From Rhodoblastus acidophilus (lineage in GTDB: Bacteria; Pseudomonadota; Alphaproteobacteria; Rhizobiales; Beijerinckiaceae): a stretch of DNA of 64,000 nt. Below the pieces are notes generated by a model. It did not search any database and was not told where the DNA came from. It saw nothing but the letters and a program-made list of their open reading frames with translations. Of this stretch, positions 32,003-40,821 are shown piece by piece. Made by a program: the position numbers and the translations under genes. The first letter of the stretch is position 1, and each line of letters begins with the position of its first letter. The DNA is taken from contig NZ_WNKS01000008.1 of assembly GCF_009720655.1 (NCBI RefSeq), positions 1 to 64,000 of the forward strand, in the 5' to 3' direction.

Positions 32003-33043
32003 ATGCTGAAGCACCAGCCGGCCTCCCAGCCCATTCGCGTTCTCGTCGTGGACGATTCCAGCTTCATGCGGAACGCCATCACCCGCCACATCCATCGCGA
32101 CGCCCGCTTCCGCGTCATCGACACCGCGACCAACGGCCGCGAAGCCGTGGCAAAAGCGGAGCAGCTCAAGCCCGACGTCATCACCATGGACGTGGAAATG
32201 CCCGAGATGAACGGCATTGACGCGTTGCGGCAGATTCTGGCGAAATCGTCGATTCCCGTGATCATGGTGTCCTCGCAGACCGACGCCGGCGCCAAGACCA
32301 CGATCCAGGCCCTGCAACTCGGCGCCATGGATTTCATTCCCAAGGCCGGCGGCTTCGAGCAGCTGCATGAAAAGCTGCACGCCGTGGTGGGAGCCACGCG
32401 CGCGCGCCAGCGCCCCGTCGTCGCCGCGCCGCCAGCGCCGGTCGCGCGCCGCGCGCTGCCGATGCGCGTCACGCTGACCAAGCCGAAACTGGTGGTGATC
32501 GGTTCGTCGACAGGCGGCCCGCGCGCGCTGTGCCAAGTGCTCCAGGGCCTGCCGAAAAATTTTCCGGTCCCCATCGTCATCGCGCAGCACATGCCGCCGC
32601 AGTTCACGGCGGCCATGGCCAAATGGCTGAGCGACGTCTGCGCGATCAGCGTGGTCGAGGCCGCCGACGACATGCCGCTTCAGCCCGGGGTCGCCTATGT
32701 CGGGCCGGGGGGCATGATGTTCCGCATCGCCAACGGCAAGGCGAAGATTTCGCCCGCGCAGGGCGAGAGCCTTTACAAGCCGAGCGTGGACGTGCTCGCC
32801 GACAGCGCCGCGTCAGGCTATGGCGGCCAGGTGCTGGCGATCATGCTGACCGGCATGGGCAATGACGGCGCCAAGGGTTTTGGCAAGCTGAAGGACGGCG
32901 GCGCCTTTGTCGTGGCGCAGGATCAGGCGACATCCTCGGTTTGGGGCATGCCGCGCGCGGTGACCGAGAACGGCTGCGCCGACGAGGTCTTGCCGGTTGG
33001 CGACATCGGCAAGCGCATCAAGACGATGTTCGGGATTGCGTGA
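32003..33043 (+). CDS. cheB: Chemotaxis methylesterase/deamidase CheB
   Basis: A 346-residue CheB. Receiver domain, residues about 10-130 (IRVLVVDDSSFMRNAITRHI; VITMDVEMPEMNGIDALR), a linker of Ala/Pro/Arg, then the esterase domain with catalytic Ser in IGSSTGGPRAL, His in IAQHMPPQFTAAMAKWL and Asp in LTGMGNDGAKG. It removes methyl groups added by CheR. It is transcribed alone, divergently from the che operon, an arrangement that splits it from cheR. Confidence 0.97.
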   Translation: MLKHQPASQPIRVLVVDDSSFMRNAITRHIHRDARFRVIDTATNGREAVAKAEQLKPDVITMDVEMPEMNGIDALRQILAKSSIPVIMVSSQTDAGAKTTIQALQLGAMDFIPKAGGFEQLHEKLHAVVGATRARQRPVVAAPPAPVARRALPMRVTLTKPKLVVIGSSTGGPRALCQVLQGLPKNFPVPIVIAQHMPPQFTAAMAKWLSDVCAISVVEAADDMPLQPGVAYVGPGGMMFRIANGKAKISPAQGESLYKPSVDVLADSAASGYGGQVLAIMLTGMGNDGAKGFGKLKDGGAFVVAQDQATSSVWGMPRAVTENGCADEVLPVGDIGKRIKTMFGIA

Positions 33044-33059
33044 GGGGACGTCTTTTTCA

Positions 33060-33180
33060 ATCCACGACCGTGATGCTCGGGCTTGTCCCGGGCATCCACG
33101 CCAACCCGCGGGTCAAAATTCTGCGGCGGCTCGGATTGCGGCGCCGCGTGAATGGCCGGGACGACGCCCGGCCATGACGA
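33060..33180. repeat. Intergenic palindromic repeat after cheB
   Basis: Contains ATGCTCGGGCTTGTCCCGGG followed about 90 bp later by GGCCGGGACGACGCCCGGCC. This paired-hairpin pattern is of a type widely scattered in alphaproteobacterial intergenic regions. It lies between convergent genes. Confidence 0.6.
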
Positions 33181-33231
33181 CACACAGTTGCGCGGCTTGC
33201 GGGATCGTCTCGTTCGTGTGGACCCCGCCCG

Positions 33232-33711
33232 TCACTTCCCGTCCGGCGGGGCCGCCTGCGCCAGCGAGCGCAAGCTGGCGACCACGATCCAATATTCCGA
33301 CATGCGCCGGATCGCGATGATCTTGCCGATCTCCGGCATGTCGTCGCCGACCCTGATGCGGCGATAGCCTTCCGAAGTCTCCAGAAGCGCGCTGTCCGCG
33401 CCAAGCTCCACAATGCGAAGGTCGCGGCGCGCGGTTTCGGCTTTCGGCGGCGTGCGGATATGCGTGGCCCCGATCGGCGTCATGTCGATTTCCAAGACCT
33501 TGCCGGTGCGCTTCGGGTCGCTTTGCGCCGGCGCGCCCCGGAGCGCCGCCTCGACCGCGCGCACGCGGTTGGGCTGCGCGAACAGGGCGAATTCCTCCAT
33601 CGCATTGACGCGCGGCGCCTCGCCCTGGTGGTTGACCATATAGGCGGCGAACCAGACGGAACCGGCGGCGCACGCCAATCCAGCGCCCTTGATCGCCCAA
33701 TCGCTCGTCAT
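33232..33711 (-). CDS. Membrane-anchored hypothetical protein downstream of fliI
   Basis: A 159-residue protein with one N-terminal membrane segment (about residues 5-24, AIKGAGLACAAGSVWFAAYM) and a periplasmic domain rich in beta-strand-like sequence (LRIVELGADSALLETSEGYR). I do not recognise the family. ATG 33711 is chosen because GGAG lies 8 bp before it; the longer frame would start with TTG. It follows fliI and probably ends the flgF-fliI unit. Confidence 0.7.
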   Translation of the reverse strand: MTSDWAIKGAGLACAAGSVWFAAYMVNHQGEAPRVNAMEEFALFAQPNRVRAVEAALRGAPAQSDPKRTGKVLEIDMTPIGATHIRTPPKAETARRDLRIVELGADSALLETSEGYRRIRVGDDMPEIGKIIAIRRMSEYWIVVASLRSLAQAAPPDGK

Positions 33712-33745
33712 CCCCTTGACTCCTTTTTCCAATGTTTCGGCTCAA

Positions 33746-35083
33746 TCAACCGGCCGGCTTGTCCGACTGCAGCGCGTTGGCCAGTTCGCGAAACGCGTCC
33801 ACGCTCGGCGGGTCCTCGCGCGACTGGTTCATCGCTTCGTAGATTTTCGGCGTGAACCCGACCGCCTGGTCCATCAGCGGGTCGGACCCCGCCTGGTAGC
33901 CGCCCATGAGACGCAGATCGCGCGAGGACTCGAACCGCGCGATCATCGCGCGCAGCCGCATCACCAGCGCGCGCTGCTCCTTGGTCCAGACATGGTGGGC
34001 GAGGCGCGACACCGACGACAGCACGTTGACCGCGGGATAGCGGGCCTGGTCGGCGATGGCGCGGTCGAGCACGATATGGCCGTCGAGCGTGCCGCGAATG
34101 TTGTCGGCGACGGGATCGTTGTGATCGTCGCCATCGACCAGCACCGAGAACACGCCGGTGATGGCGCCGCCGCCGATCTCGCCGGGCCCCGCGCGCTCCA
34201 GCAGTTTTGGCAGTTCCGTGAACACGCTGGGCGCATAGCCGCGCGCCACCGCCGGCTCGCCCGCCGCCAGCGCCACGTCGCGCGCCGCATGGGCGAAGCG
34301 CGTGATGGAGTCCACGATCAACAAGACAGACTCGCCCCGGTCGCGCAAATATTCGGCAATGGTCATGGCGGTCTTGGGCGCGAGGCGGCGCATCATCGCG
34401 CTTTCATCCGCCGTCGAAACGACGGTGATCGCGAGACGCCGATTGTCGCCCAGCGCCTCCTCCAAAAATTCGCGAACCTCGCGGCCGCGCTCGCCGACCA
34501 GCGCGATGACCACGCTGTCGAAACCCGGCGACCCCGCGAGCATGGCGAGCAGCGTCGATTTTCCGACGCCTGAGCCGGCGAAAATGCCGACGCGCTGACC
34601 CGCGCAGAGCGGCGTGAAAAAATCGATGACGCGCACGCCGCTGCGGATCGGGTTCTGCACGCGTTCGCGGCGCATGGCCGCCGGGGGCTCGGCGTCGATG
34701 GGCAGCGAACGCTCGCCCTCCATGAGCGGCCCCTCGCCGTCAATCGGCGAGCCCAGCGCATTGATGACGCGTCCCTTCCACGAATGATGCGGCTTCAGAC
34801 GCAAGGGCCTCGCGCGAAAGGCGAGATTGCCGACTCCGCCCTCGACCCGCGCGTCAAAGGATTTGACGGTCACCCCTTCCATGTCGATCTTCACGACCTC
34901 GCCGGGCGACGTCCGGTCCTCCAGGTCGAGCGCAACGACATCGCCGAGTTTCAGATAGCGGGACAGGCCCGCGACCCGATAGGCGGACGGGCCGACCTCG
35001 GTGACCACGCCGCCGATCCGCACGGGATCGAGGCGGAGATCGGCTTCGAGCACCTCGCGGTGCAGGCGCTCCAGGGCTTCCAT
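33746..35083 (-). CDS. fliI: Flagellar export ATPase FliI
   Basis: A 445-residue F1-beta-like ATPase that energises type III export. Walker A is GSGVGKST (residues 170-177), followed by VVIALVGERGREVREFL, Walker B LLIVDSITRFAHAARDV and the P-loop-distal GSYPAL-type region represented here by GEIGGGAITGVFSVLVDGDD. It lies 4 bp after flgF. FliH (9.7 kb) and FliJ (42.3 kb) are its partners, encoded elsewhere in the island. Confidence 0.97.
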   Translation of the reverse strand: MEALERLHREVLEADLRLDPVRIGGVVTEVGPSAYRVAGLSRYLKLGDVVALDLEDRTSPGEVVKIDMEGVTVKSFDARVEGGVGNLAFRARPLRLKPHHSWKGRVINALGSPIDGEGPLMEGERSLPIDAEPPAAMRRERVQNPIRSGVRVIDFFTPLCAGQRVGIFAGSGVGKSTLLAMLAGSPGFDSVVIALVGERGREVREFLEEALGDNRRLAITVVSTADESAMMRRLAPKTAMTIAEYLRDRGESVLLIVDSITRFAHAARDVALAAGEPAVARGYAPSVFTELPKLLERAGPGEIGGGAITGVFSVLVDGDDHNDPVADNIRGTLDGHIVLDRAIADQARYPAVNVLSSVSRLAHHVWTKEQRALVMRLRAMIARFESSRDLRLMGGYQAGSDPLMDQAVGFTPKIYEAMNQSREDPPSVDAFRELANALQSDKPAG

Positions 35084-35087
35084 GCGC

Positions 35088-35819
35088 TCAGGCTCCGTTG
35101 GGCGAGCCGAGGCTCTTGATCGCGTCGTTCAAATTGGTTTCGGTGTTTTCGACGGCCCTGGCCGCGCTCTCGAAGGTGCGCTGGATGTTGATCATCCGGC
35201 TGATCTCGAGGATCGGGTTGACGTTCGAGCCCTCGGTCATGCCCTGAAGCACGCCATTGTTGTTGAAATCGAGCACCGGCGTTCCCGGGCGGTCGGACTT
35301 CACCGCCGAATTGTCGACGCGCGTCAGCTTGGCTTCGGGATCGAGCAGGTAGAGGCCGACCGCGCCGAGCTGGCGGCCGTTCTGGGTGATCATGCCGTCG
35401 GAAGCGATGACCGGCGCGCCGGCGTTTCCGTCGAGCATGATGCCGGCGCCGCCAGCGTCGAGGATGGGATAATTGTTGACGGTGAGCAGCGCGCCCGTCG
35501 CATCCATGTGCAGCCGCCCGTCACGCGTATAGGCGACGCCGTCAGGGGTCTTGATGGCGAAAAACCCCTGGCCGCGCACCGCAACGTCGAGCGGATCGCC
35601 GGTGCGCTGGATCTCGCCCGTCTTGCGCGAGATGAAGCTGTCGCCGGTGACGGCGAAAGCCACCGGCGCCGTCCCCTGGCGCGACATCAAGGTGGAGAAG
35701 CTGACCTCCTCGGCGCGGAAGCCGGCGGTGTTCACGTTGGCGACATTGTGGGCGATCGTGTCGAGCCGCTTCTGCAGCGCCGATTGCCCCGAAAGCGTGA
35801 CGTAAAGACTCGATTGCAT
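35088..35819 (-). CDS. flgF: Flagellar proximal rod protein FlgF
   Basis: A 243-residue rod protein with RLDTIAHNVANVNTAGFRAE near the N-terminus and EGSNVNPILEISRMINIQRT near the C-terminus. ATG 35819 is chosen because FlgF begins MQSSLYVTLSGQ; the frame is open to 35879 without similarity. It starts the flgF-fliI unit, divergent from motA. Confidence 0.95.
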   Translation of the reverse strand: MQSSLYVTLSGQSALQKRLDTIAHNVANVNTAGFRAEEVSFSTLMSRQGTAPVAFAVTGDSFISRKTGEIQRTGDPLDVAVRGQGFFAIKTPDGVAYTRDGRLHMDATGALLTVNNYPILDAGGAGIMLDGNAGAPVIASDGMITQNGRQLGAVGLYLLDPEAKLTRVDNSAVKSDRPGTPVLDFNNNGVLQGMTEGSNVNPILEISRMINIQRTFESAARAVENTETNLNDAIKSLGSPNGA

Positions 35820-35876
35820 GACGCCGAAGCCCAACCATGGTGAATGCGAAAACCTGTGCTTGCGCCGATCATTAAC

Positions 35877-35898
35877 CATGGCGCTGGCGCGAGGCTGA
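35877..35898 (-). promoter_or_regulatory. Putative FtcR-type box of flgF
   Basis: Gene-sense core CAGCCTCGCGCCAGCGCCAT, AG cores 11 bp apart, about 58 bp before the flgF ATG. It faces the motA box at 35910-35931, forming an inverted pair. Confidence 0.6.
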
Positions 35899-35909
35899 CC
35901 CGCCCGGCG

Positions 35910-35931
35910 TCAGCCTCGCGCCAGCCATGAG
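35910..35931 (+). promoter_or_regulatory. Putative FtcR-type box of motA
   Basis: Gene-sense core CAGCCTCGCGCCAGCCATGA, AG cores 11 bp apart, 39 bp before the motA start. It shares GTCAGCCTCGCGCCAGC exactly with the divergent flgF box. Confidence 0.6.
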
Positions 35932-35970
35932 AGGCACTAATGGACGCCAAGCTTCAAGCGGAGAGCCCAC

Positions 35971-36840
35971 GTGAATTTTGTCATCGGCCTGGCCATTTCA
36001 TTCGGGTGCATGCTCGGCGGCTACGTCGCCATCGGCGGCCATCTGCACACACTGATGCAGCCCTACGAATTCCTCATCCTCGGCGGCGCGGCGCTCGGCA
36101 TTTTCGTCGTCCAGAACCCCATGCCGGTGATCAAGGATTCCGGCGCCGCCATCATGGAGGCTATTCTCAGCAAGGGGCCAAAGCAGAAGGACTTTTTGGA
36201 CCTTCTGACCCTGCTGCACGCGCTGATGCGGGAAATGCGCGGCAAGTCGCGCGGCGAGGTCGAAGCCCATATCGACAATCCCTCGGAGTCCCCGATCTTC
36301 CAGGCGCACCCGAAGATTCTCGGCAACAAGCTGCTCACCAACTTCATCTGCGACTACTGCCGCCTGATCATCATCGGCACCGCGCGGTCCTTCGAGATCG
36401 AGGCGCTGATGGACGAGGAAATCCAGACGCTGACCTATGACAAGCTGAAGCCGTATAATTCGCTGAACAGCGTCAGCGACGGTTTTCCGGCGCTCGGCAT
36501 TGTCGCGGCGGTGCTCGGCATCATCCACGCCATGGGCGCGCTGGACCAGGGACCGGAAGTGCTCGGCGGCCTGATCGGCGCCTCGCTGGTCGGCACCTTC
36601 TCCGGCATTTTCGCCTCCTACGGCATCCTCGGCCCGCTGGCCGCCCTGATCAAGACGACGCGCACGAAAATGCTGCGCCAGTTCGTGCTGGTGAAGCAGA
36701 CCCTGCTCGCCTACATGAACGGCGCCATGCCGCAGATCGCGGTCGAGTTCGGCCGCAAGACCATCCCCGCCAAGGAGCGCCCCACCATCGACGAGGTGGA
36801 GAGCGAGACCTCTGGCGGCGGCGAGAAAGCGGCGGCCTGA
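35971..36840 (+). CDS. motA: Flagellar motor stator protein MotA
   Basis: A 289-residue stator subunit with four membrane helices (residues about 2-22, 32-50, 170-190 and 205-228; GLIGASLVGTFSGIFASYGI). The cytoplasmic loop between helices 2 and 3 carries conserved charged residues that contact FliG. It starts with GTG or ATG-type codon at 35971, read here as GTG AAT TTT. First gene of motA-fliM-fliN-fliG-flhB; its partner motB is in the fliF operon. Confidence 0.96.
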   Translation: MNFVIGLAISFGCMLGGYVAIGGHLHTLMQPYEFLILGGAALGIFVVQNPMPVIKDSGAAIMEAILSKGPKQKDFLDLLTLLHALMREMRGKSRGEVEAHIDNPSESPIFQAHPKILGNKLLTNFICDYCRLIIIGTARSFEIEALMDEEIQTLTYDKLKPYNSLNSVSDGFPALGIVAAVLGIIHAMGALDQGPEVLGGLIGASLVGTFSGIFASYGILGPLAALIKTTRTKMLRQFVLVKQTLLAYMNGAMPQIAVEFGRKTIPAKERPTIDEVESETSGGGEKAAA

Positions 36841-36843
36841 TCG

Positions 36844-37794
36844 ATGAACGCGACGACAGAAACACGCGGAGCGGCCGATCGGCTGCTCGACAATCCGGGA
36901 TTGACGGTCGAGCGTCTGCCGATGCTCACCATGATCTTCGACCGGCTGGCGCAATCCTGCGCCGAGGGCATCCGCCCCTATGCGCCGGCCGTGGTCTCCT
37001 GCTTCGTCAATTCGATCTCGACCGATCACGTCTGGGACGCGCTCGACGCCTATGACGGCAGCATCGCCGCGATCTTCTATTCGCCCGAACTCGACGCGCG
37101 CATCCTGATCGGCCTCGACCGGCGCTGCGTCTTCTCGCTGATGGAAGTGCTGCTCGGCGGCGACGCGCAGGAGGCGCCCTATGACGAGGATCGCGCCTTC
37201 TCGACGCTGGAAGTGCGCGTCGCCCAGACCGTGTTCGAGATCGCTTCGGAGGCGCTGCGTTCGGCCTTCGGGCCCGTGATCGACACCACCTTCCGGCTGG
37301 AGCGGGTGGAGACGCGCATGGACTTCACCATCATGGGCCGGCGCAACGTGCTGGCGGTGATCGCGAAGATCCTGATCCAGGCCATGGACATCGGCGGACA
37401 GATGTTCGTCGTCATTCCCCAGCCCGCGCTCACGCCGATCCGCCAGCAATTGTCGCGCGATCTGTCGAGCGACGGCTCCGCCAGTGATCCGCGCTGGCTG
37501 AAGATGATGCGCCAGGGCGTGCAAAAGGCCGAAGTCAAGGTCGTCGGCGTGCTCGACGAATCCGAGGCGACGCTTGGCGAGATTTCCAACTGGAAGGTCG
37601 GCGACGTGCTGCCGCTCAAACCCAGCGCCCTCACCCAGGTGCGCTTCGACTGCAAAAACCAGCCCCTGTTCTGGTGCGAACTGGGGCAGTCCAAGGGGCT
37701 CTACACGCTGAAAATCGCCGACCGCGTCAATGTCGAGGAAATGCCGCTGGCGCAATTCCTCAAGACGACGGCGGCGACCGAGAACGTCAACTGA
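36844..37794 (+). CDS. fliM: Flagellar motor switch protein FliM
   Basis: A 316-residue switch protein with a central CheC-like domain (SCFVNSISTDHVWDALDAYD; VFEIASEALRSAFGPV) and a C-terminal SpoA domain (LTQVRFDCKNQPLFWCELGQ). The N-terminus lacks the LSQxEIDxLL peptide that binds CheY-P in enteric bacteria; its first 25 residues (TRGAADRLLDNPGLTVERLP) are different. It begins 3 bp after the motA stop. Confidence 0.93.
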   Translation: MNATTETRGAADRLLDNPGLTVERLPMLTMIFDRLAQSCAEGIRPYAPAVVSCFVNSISTDHVWDALDAYDGSIAAIFYSPELDARILIGLDRRCVFSLMEVLLGGDAQEAPYDEDRAFSTLEVRVAQTVFEIASEALRSAFGPVIDTTFRLERVETRMDFTIMGRRNVLAVIAKILIQAMDIGGQMFVVIPQPALTPIRQQLSRDLSSDGSASDPRWLKMMRQGVQKAEVKVVGVLDESEATLGEISNWKVGDVLPLKPSALTQVRFDCKNQPLFWCELGQSKGLYTLKIADRVNVEEMPLAQFLKTTAATENVN

Positions 37795-37821
37795 TTCACA
37801 CCGCAAACGGCGAAACATTCC

Positions 37822-38154
37822 ATGACCGACACCGAAGACTTCCAGCAGGGCACGATCGCGGAAACGCATCCGGGGATGGCCGACGACCTCAGCCGCCACG
37901 ACGCGATCCTGCGCATTCCCGTCACCGTGCAGGTGGTGCTCGGCTCGGCGAAAATGCCGGTCGCGCATCTGATGAAGCTCGGACGCGGCGCCGTGGTGGC
38001 GCTCGACCAGCGCGTCGGCGAACCGGTCAATGTCGTCGTCAACGGCCGCATCGTCGCGCGCGGCGAAGTCGTGGTGGTGGACGAGGACAATTCGCGCTTT
38101 GGCGTTTCCCTGACGGAGATCGTGGGATCAGCGGATGCAGACGCCTTCAACTGA
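37822..38154 (+). CDS. fliN: Flagellar motor switch protein FliN
   Basis: A 110-residue C-ring protein consisting mainly of a SpoA domain (ILRIPVTVQVVLGSAKMPVA; VNGRIVARGEVVVVDEDNSR). The acidic N-terminus is short. It overlaps the fliG start by 20 bp. Confidence 0.95.
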   Translation: MTDTEDFQQGTIAETHPGMADDLSRHDAILRIPVTVQVVLGSAKMPVAHLMKLGRGAVVALDQRVGEPVNVVVNGRIVARGEVVVVDEDNSRFGVSLTEIVGSADADAFN

Positions 38155-39196
38155 CGATAACGGCCGCTATCCGGCGCCGCAACGGGCGAGCGGAATCGCG
38201 CGCCCGCTGTTCGGCGCGGAGAAGGTGGCCGCGCTGCTGCTCTCCATGGACAAGCAGATGGCGGGACGGCTGCTCAAGCGCTTCGATCCGCTCGAACTGC
38301 GCCAGGTCACGCGGGCGGCGGCCGAACTCGGCTCGGTGAATCCCGCGACCATCGAACATCTGATCGCCGATTTCACCGAGCAGTTCACCGCCGGCGCCGA
38401 ACTGCTGGGATCGGCGGGCGAGGCGGAGAGCCTGCTGGCGGGCGCCCTGCCCGAGGACCAGGCGGCGGAAATTCTCTCCGACGTGCTCGGCAATTCCAAC
38501 AAGGCGATGTGGGACCGGCTTTCGGCGGCGCCCGAAGCCGCGCTCGCCACCTATCTGCAAAAGGAGCATCCGCAGACGTTTGCGTTCGTGCTGTCAAAAC
38601 TGTCGTCGGGCGCCGCCGCCAAGGTCATGGCGCTGACGCCGCGCGAAATGCGCAACAGCCTGATGAAACGCATGCTGTCGCCGCGTCCCGTGATGGACCC
38701 GATGATGCGCCTGCTGGAGCGCACCATGCACGAGGACCTGCTGCTCAATGTGGCGCGCAACACCGGCGGCGACACCCACACCAAGATCGCCGACATCATC
38801 AATAAAATGGAGCGCGAACAGATCGACGACGTGCTCAACGCGCTCGCCGAGGATCGCCCGAAGGACGCGGAAACCCTGCGCGGCCTGCTGTTCACCTTCG
38901 AGGACATCGCCAAGCTGTCGCAGAAGGCGCGCACCGCCGTGTTCGACAAGGCGCCCGCCGACCGCGTGGTGCTGGCGCTGAAGGGCACCGACGCGGCGTT
39001 CCGCGAGATGATCCTGTCCTCGATGGGCGCGCGCGCCCGGCGCATGGTGGAAAGCGAACTCAACGGCGGCGGCCCCGCGCAGCAGCGCGACGTTCTCAAG
39101 GCGCGCCGCTCGATCGCCGACATGGTGCTGGAAATGGCCGAGCGCAACGAGATCGAAATCAATTCGAGCGGCGAAAGCGACGCCGTTTTTGAGTAA
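38135..39196 (+). CDS. fliG: Flagellar motor switch protein FliG
   Basis: A 353-residue rotor protein with N-terminal (EKVAALLLSMDKQMAGRLLK), middle (YLQKEHPQTFAFVLSKLSSG, containing the EHPQ motif) and C-terminal torque domains (LFTFEDIAKLSQKARTAVFD; LSSMGARARRMVESEL). The charged helix that meets MotA is present. It is translationally overlapped with fliN and followed 6 bp later by flhB. Confidence 0.97.
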   Translation: MQTPSTDDNGRYPAPQRASGIARPLFGAEKVAALLLSMDKQMAGRLLKRFDPLELRQVTRAAAELGSVNPATIEHLIADFTEQFTAGAELLGSAGEAESLLAGALPEDQAAEILSDVLGNSNKAMWDRLSAAPEAALATYLQKEHPQTFAFVLSKLSSGAAAKVMALTPREMRNSLMKRMLSPRPVMDPMMRLLERTMHEDLLLNVARNTGGDTHTKIADIINKMEREQIDDVLNALAEDRPKDAETLRGLLFTFEDIAKLSQKARTAVFDKAPADRVVLALKGTDAAFREMILSSMGARARRMVESELNGGGPAQQRDVLKARRSIADMVLEMAERNEIEINSSGESDAVFE

Positions 39197-39202
39197 AGAC
39201 CG

Positions 39203-40282
39203 ATGTCCGACGCGCCCGACAAGGAAAGCCAGACAGAAGAACCGACGGAAAAGCGCATCAGCGATTCCATCGAAAAAGGCAACACGCCGCATTCGCGCGA
39301 AGTGACGATGTTTGCGGGCCTGCTCGCGGCGCTGCTGTTCTTCTCCTTCTTCCTGCGCTCGGGCGCCGGAACGCTCGTCGCGGCTTTGCAAAACCTGCTC
39401 GACCAGAGCGGACAGTTCCAGGTCGGCGCCGGACGCAACGCCATTCACCTGCTCAACGCCTCCATGCAGGTCGCCGCCATGTTCCTGCTGCCCGCGGTGA
39501 TCCTCATGATCGTCATGGCGCTGGTCTCGACCTTCGGCCAGAACGCGCCGCGCATTTCGCCGGAGCGCATGGCGCCCAAATGGAGCCGCATCTCGCCGAT
39601 CGCCGGCTGGTCGCGCGTGTTTTCCGTTCGCGGCCTCACGGAGCTGCTCAAGAGCGTCTTGAAACTGCTCGTCGTCGGCGGCATCGCCTTCATGCTGCTC
39701 AAGGGCGAGATCGGCGGCGCCATCGCCACCATCCAATCCGACCCCGCCGGACTCGGCGATCACCTGCTGGGCCTCGCGCGAAAACTGCTCGGCGGCGTGA
39801 CGCTCGCCATTTTCGTCCTCGCCGCCGCCGATCTGGTGTGGACGCGCATCCACTGGAAGCGCGACCTGCGCATGAGCCGCCAGGACGTGAAGGACGAGAT
39901 GAAGCAGATGCAGGGCGACCCGATGGTGAAGGCGCGGCAGCGCTCCGTCGCGATGGAGCGCTCGCGCAAGCGCATGATGGCGGCCGTGCCCACGGCGACC
40001 ATGGTGATCGCCAATCCGACCCATTACGCCATCGCCTTGCGCTATGTGCGCGAGGAGGGCGGCGCGCCGAAAGTGGTCGCCAAGGGGCAGGATCTGATCG
40101 CGCTCAAGATTCGCGAGATCGCGGAAAAGCATGAAATTCCAGTCATCGAAGACAAGGCTCTCGCAAGGTCCATGTACGACCGTGTCGAGATCGACATGAT
40201 GATCCCCGCGGAATTCTATCGCGTGATCGCGGAATTGATCCACTTCCTCAACCGGACCGGCGCAGCGGCCCGGAAACAGTAA
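39203..40282 (+). CDS. flhB: Flagellar export switch protein FlhB
   Basis: A 359-residue export gate protein: charged N-terminus (TEEPTEKRISDSIEKGNTPH), four membrane helices within residues 35-215 and the cytoplasmic domain with the self-cleavage motif NPTH at residues 271-274. Cleavage there, triggered through FliK, switches export from rod/hook to filament substrates. Last recognised gene of the motA-fliMNG-flhB unit. Confidence 0.97.
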   Translation: MSDAPDKESQTEEPTEKRISDSIEKGNTPHSREVTMFAGLLAALLFFSFFLRSGAGTLVAALQNLLDQSGQFQVGAGRNAIHLLNASMQVAAMFLLPAVILMIVMALVSTFGQNAPRISPERMAPKWSRISPIAGWSRVFSVRGLTELLKSVLKLLVVGGIAFMLLKGEIGGAIATIQSDPAGLGDHLLGLARKLLGGVTLAIFVLAAADLVWTRIHWKRDLRMSRQDVKDEMKQMQGDPMVKARQRSVAMERSRKRMMAAVPTATMVIANPTHYAIALRYVREEGGAPKVVAKGQDLIALKIREIAEKHEIPVIEDKALARSMYDRVEIDMMIPAEFYRVIAELIHFLNRTGAAARKQ

Positions 40283-40292
40283 AGGCAAGCGT

Positions 40293-40715
40293 ATGAAGCC
40301 GAAACCCATTCCGCGCGCGTGCGAGCGGGCCCTCGCCGAAGCGCTGGCCGATGTCGCCACGGAACTGAGACTGGTGAACGTCATCGACCTGATCGGCTAT
40401 GTCCATGGCGAGCGCACCGCCAATATCGAGGATCTCATCCATTCCTCGGCCGAACTCTATTTCAAGCAGGGCGCGCTGCGCTATGCCTGCGCCGCCGAAG
40501 CCGACGTGAAATGGGAGGCGCCGCCGCGCGTGTCGCTGGGCATGGAGTTCCGCTGGCGCGGCGCCACCGCCTTCTTCCGCCTGCAACTCGACGCCGCCAG
40601 CGCCTCGATCGACATCCACCATCTCGCGCTGGACACGCCGAGCGCGCCGGAGGATCTGCCGAAGCGCTTCGCCTCGGCGCTGGCGGACGCGCGGTTGCGG
40701 CCGCTGCGGCAGTAG
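40293..40715 (+). CDS. Hypothetical protein downstream of flhB
   Basis: A 140-residue soluble protein I do not recognise, with a helical first third (ERALAEALADVATELRLVNV) and a strand-rich remainder (SLGMEFRWRGATAFFRLQLD). It starts 10 bp after the flhB stop, so it is probably translated from the same transcript and belongs to the flagellar regulon. Function unknown. Confidence 0.65.
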   Translation: MKPKPIPRACERALAEALADVATELRLVNVIDLIGYVHGERTANIEDLIHSSAELYFKQGALRYACAAEADVKWEAPPRVSLGMEFRWRGATAFFRLQLDAASASIDIHHLALDTPSAPEDLPKRFASALADARLRPLRQ

Positions 40716-40734
40716 GGCGGCTCGTTGCATGCGT

Positions 40735-40798
40735 GGACGCCCTCGTGCTTCGAGACGGCCCTTTCGGGGCCTCCTCAGCATGAGGGCTCTTTCTTGAT
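40735..40798. repeat. Intergenic palindromic repeat
   Basis: Contains a hairpin GAGGCCCCGAAAGGGCC (reverse sense) flanked by CCCTCGTGCTTCGAGA and CTCAGCATGAGGG arms. This is a repeat type frequent in alphaproteobacteria. It sits between convergent genes and may act as a terminator for both. Confidence 0.6.
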
Positions 40799-40821
40799 TT
40801 CGTGAAGTTGTCAGGCTCCCG

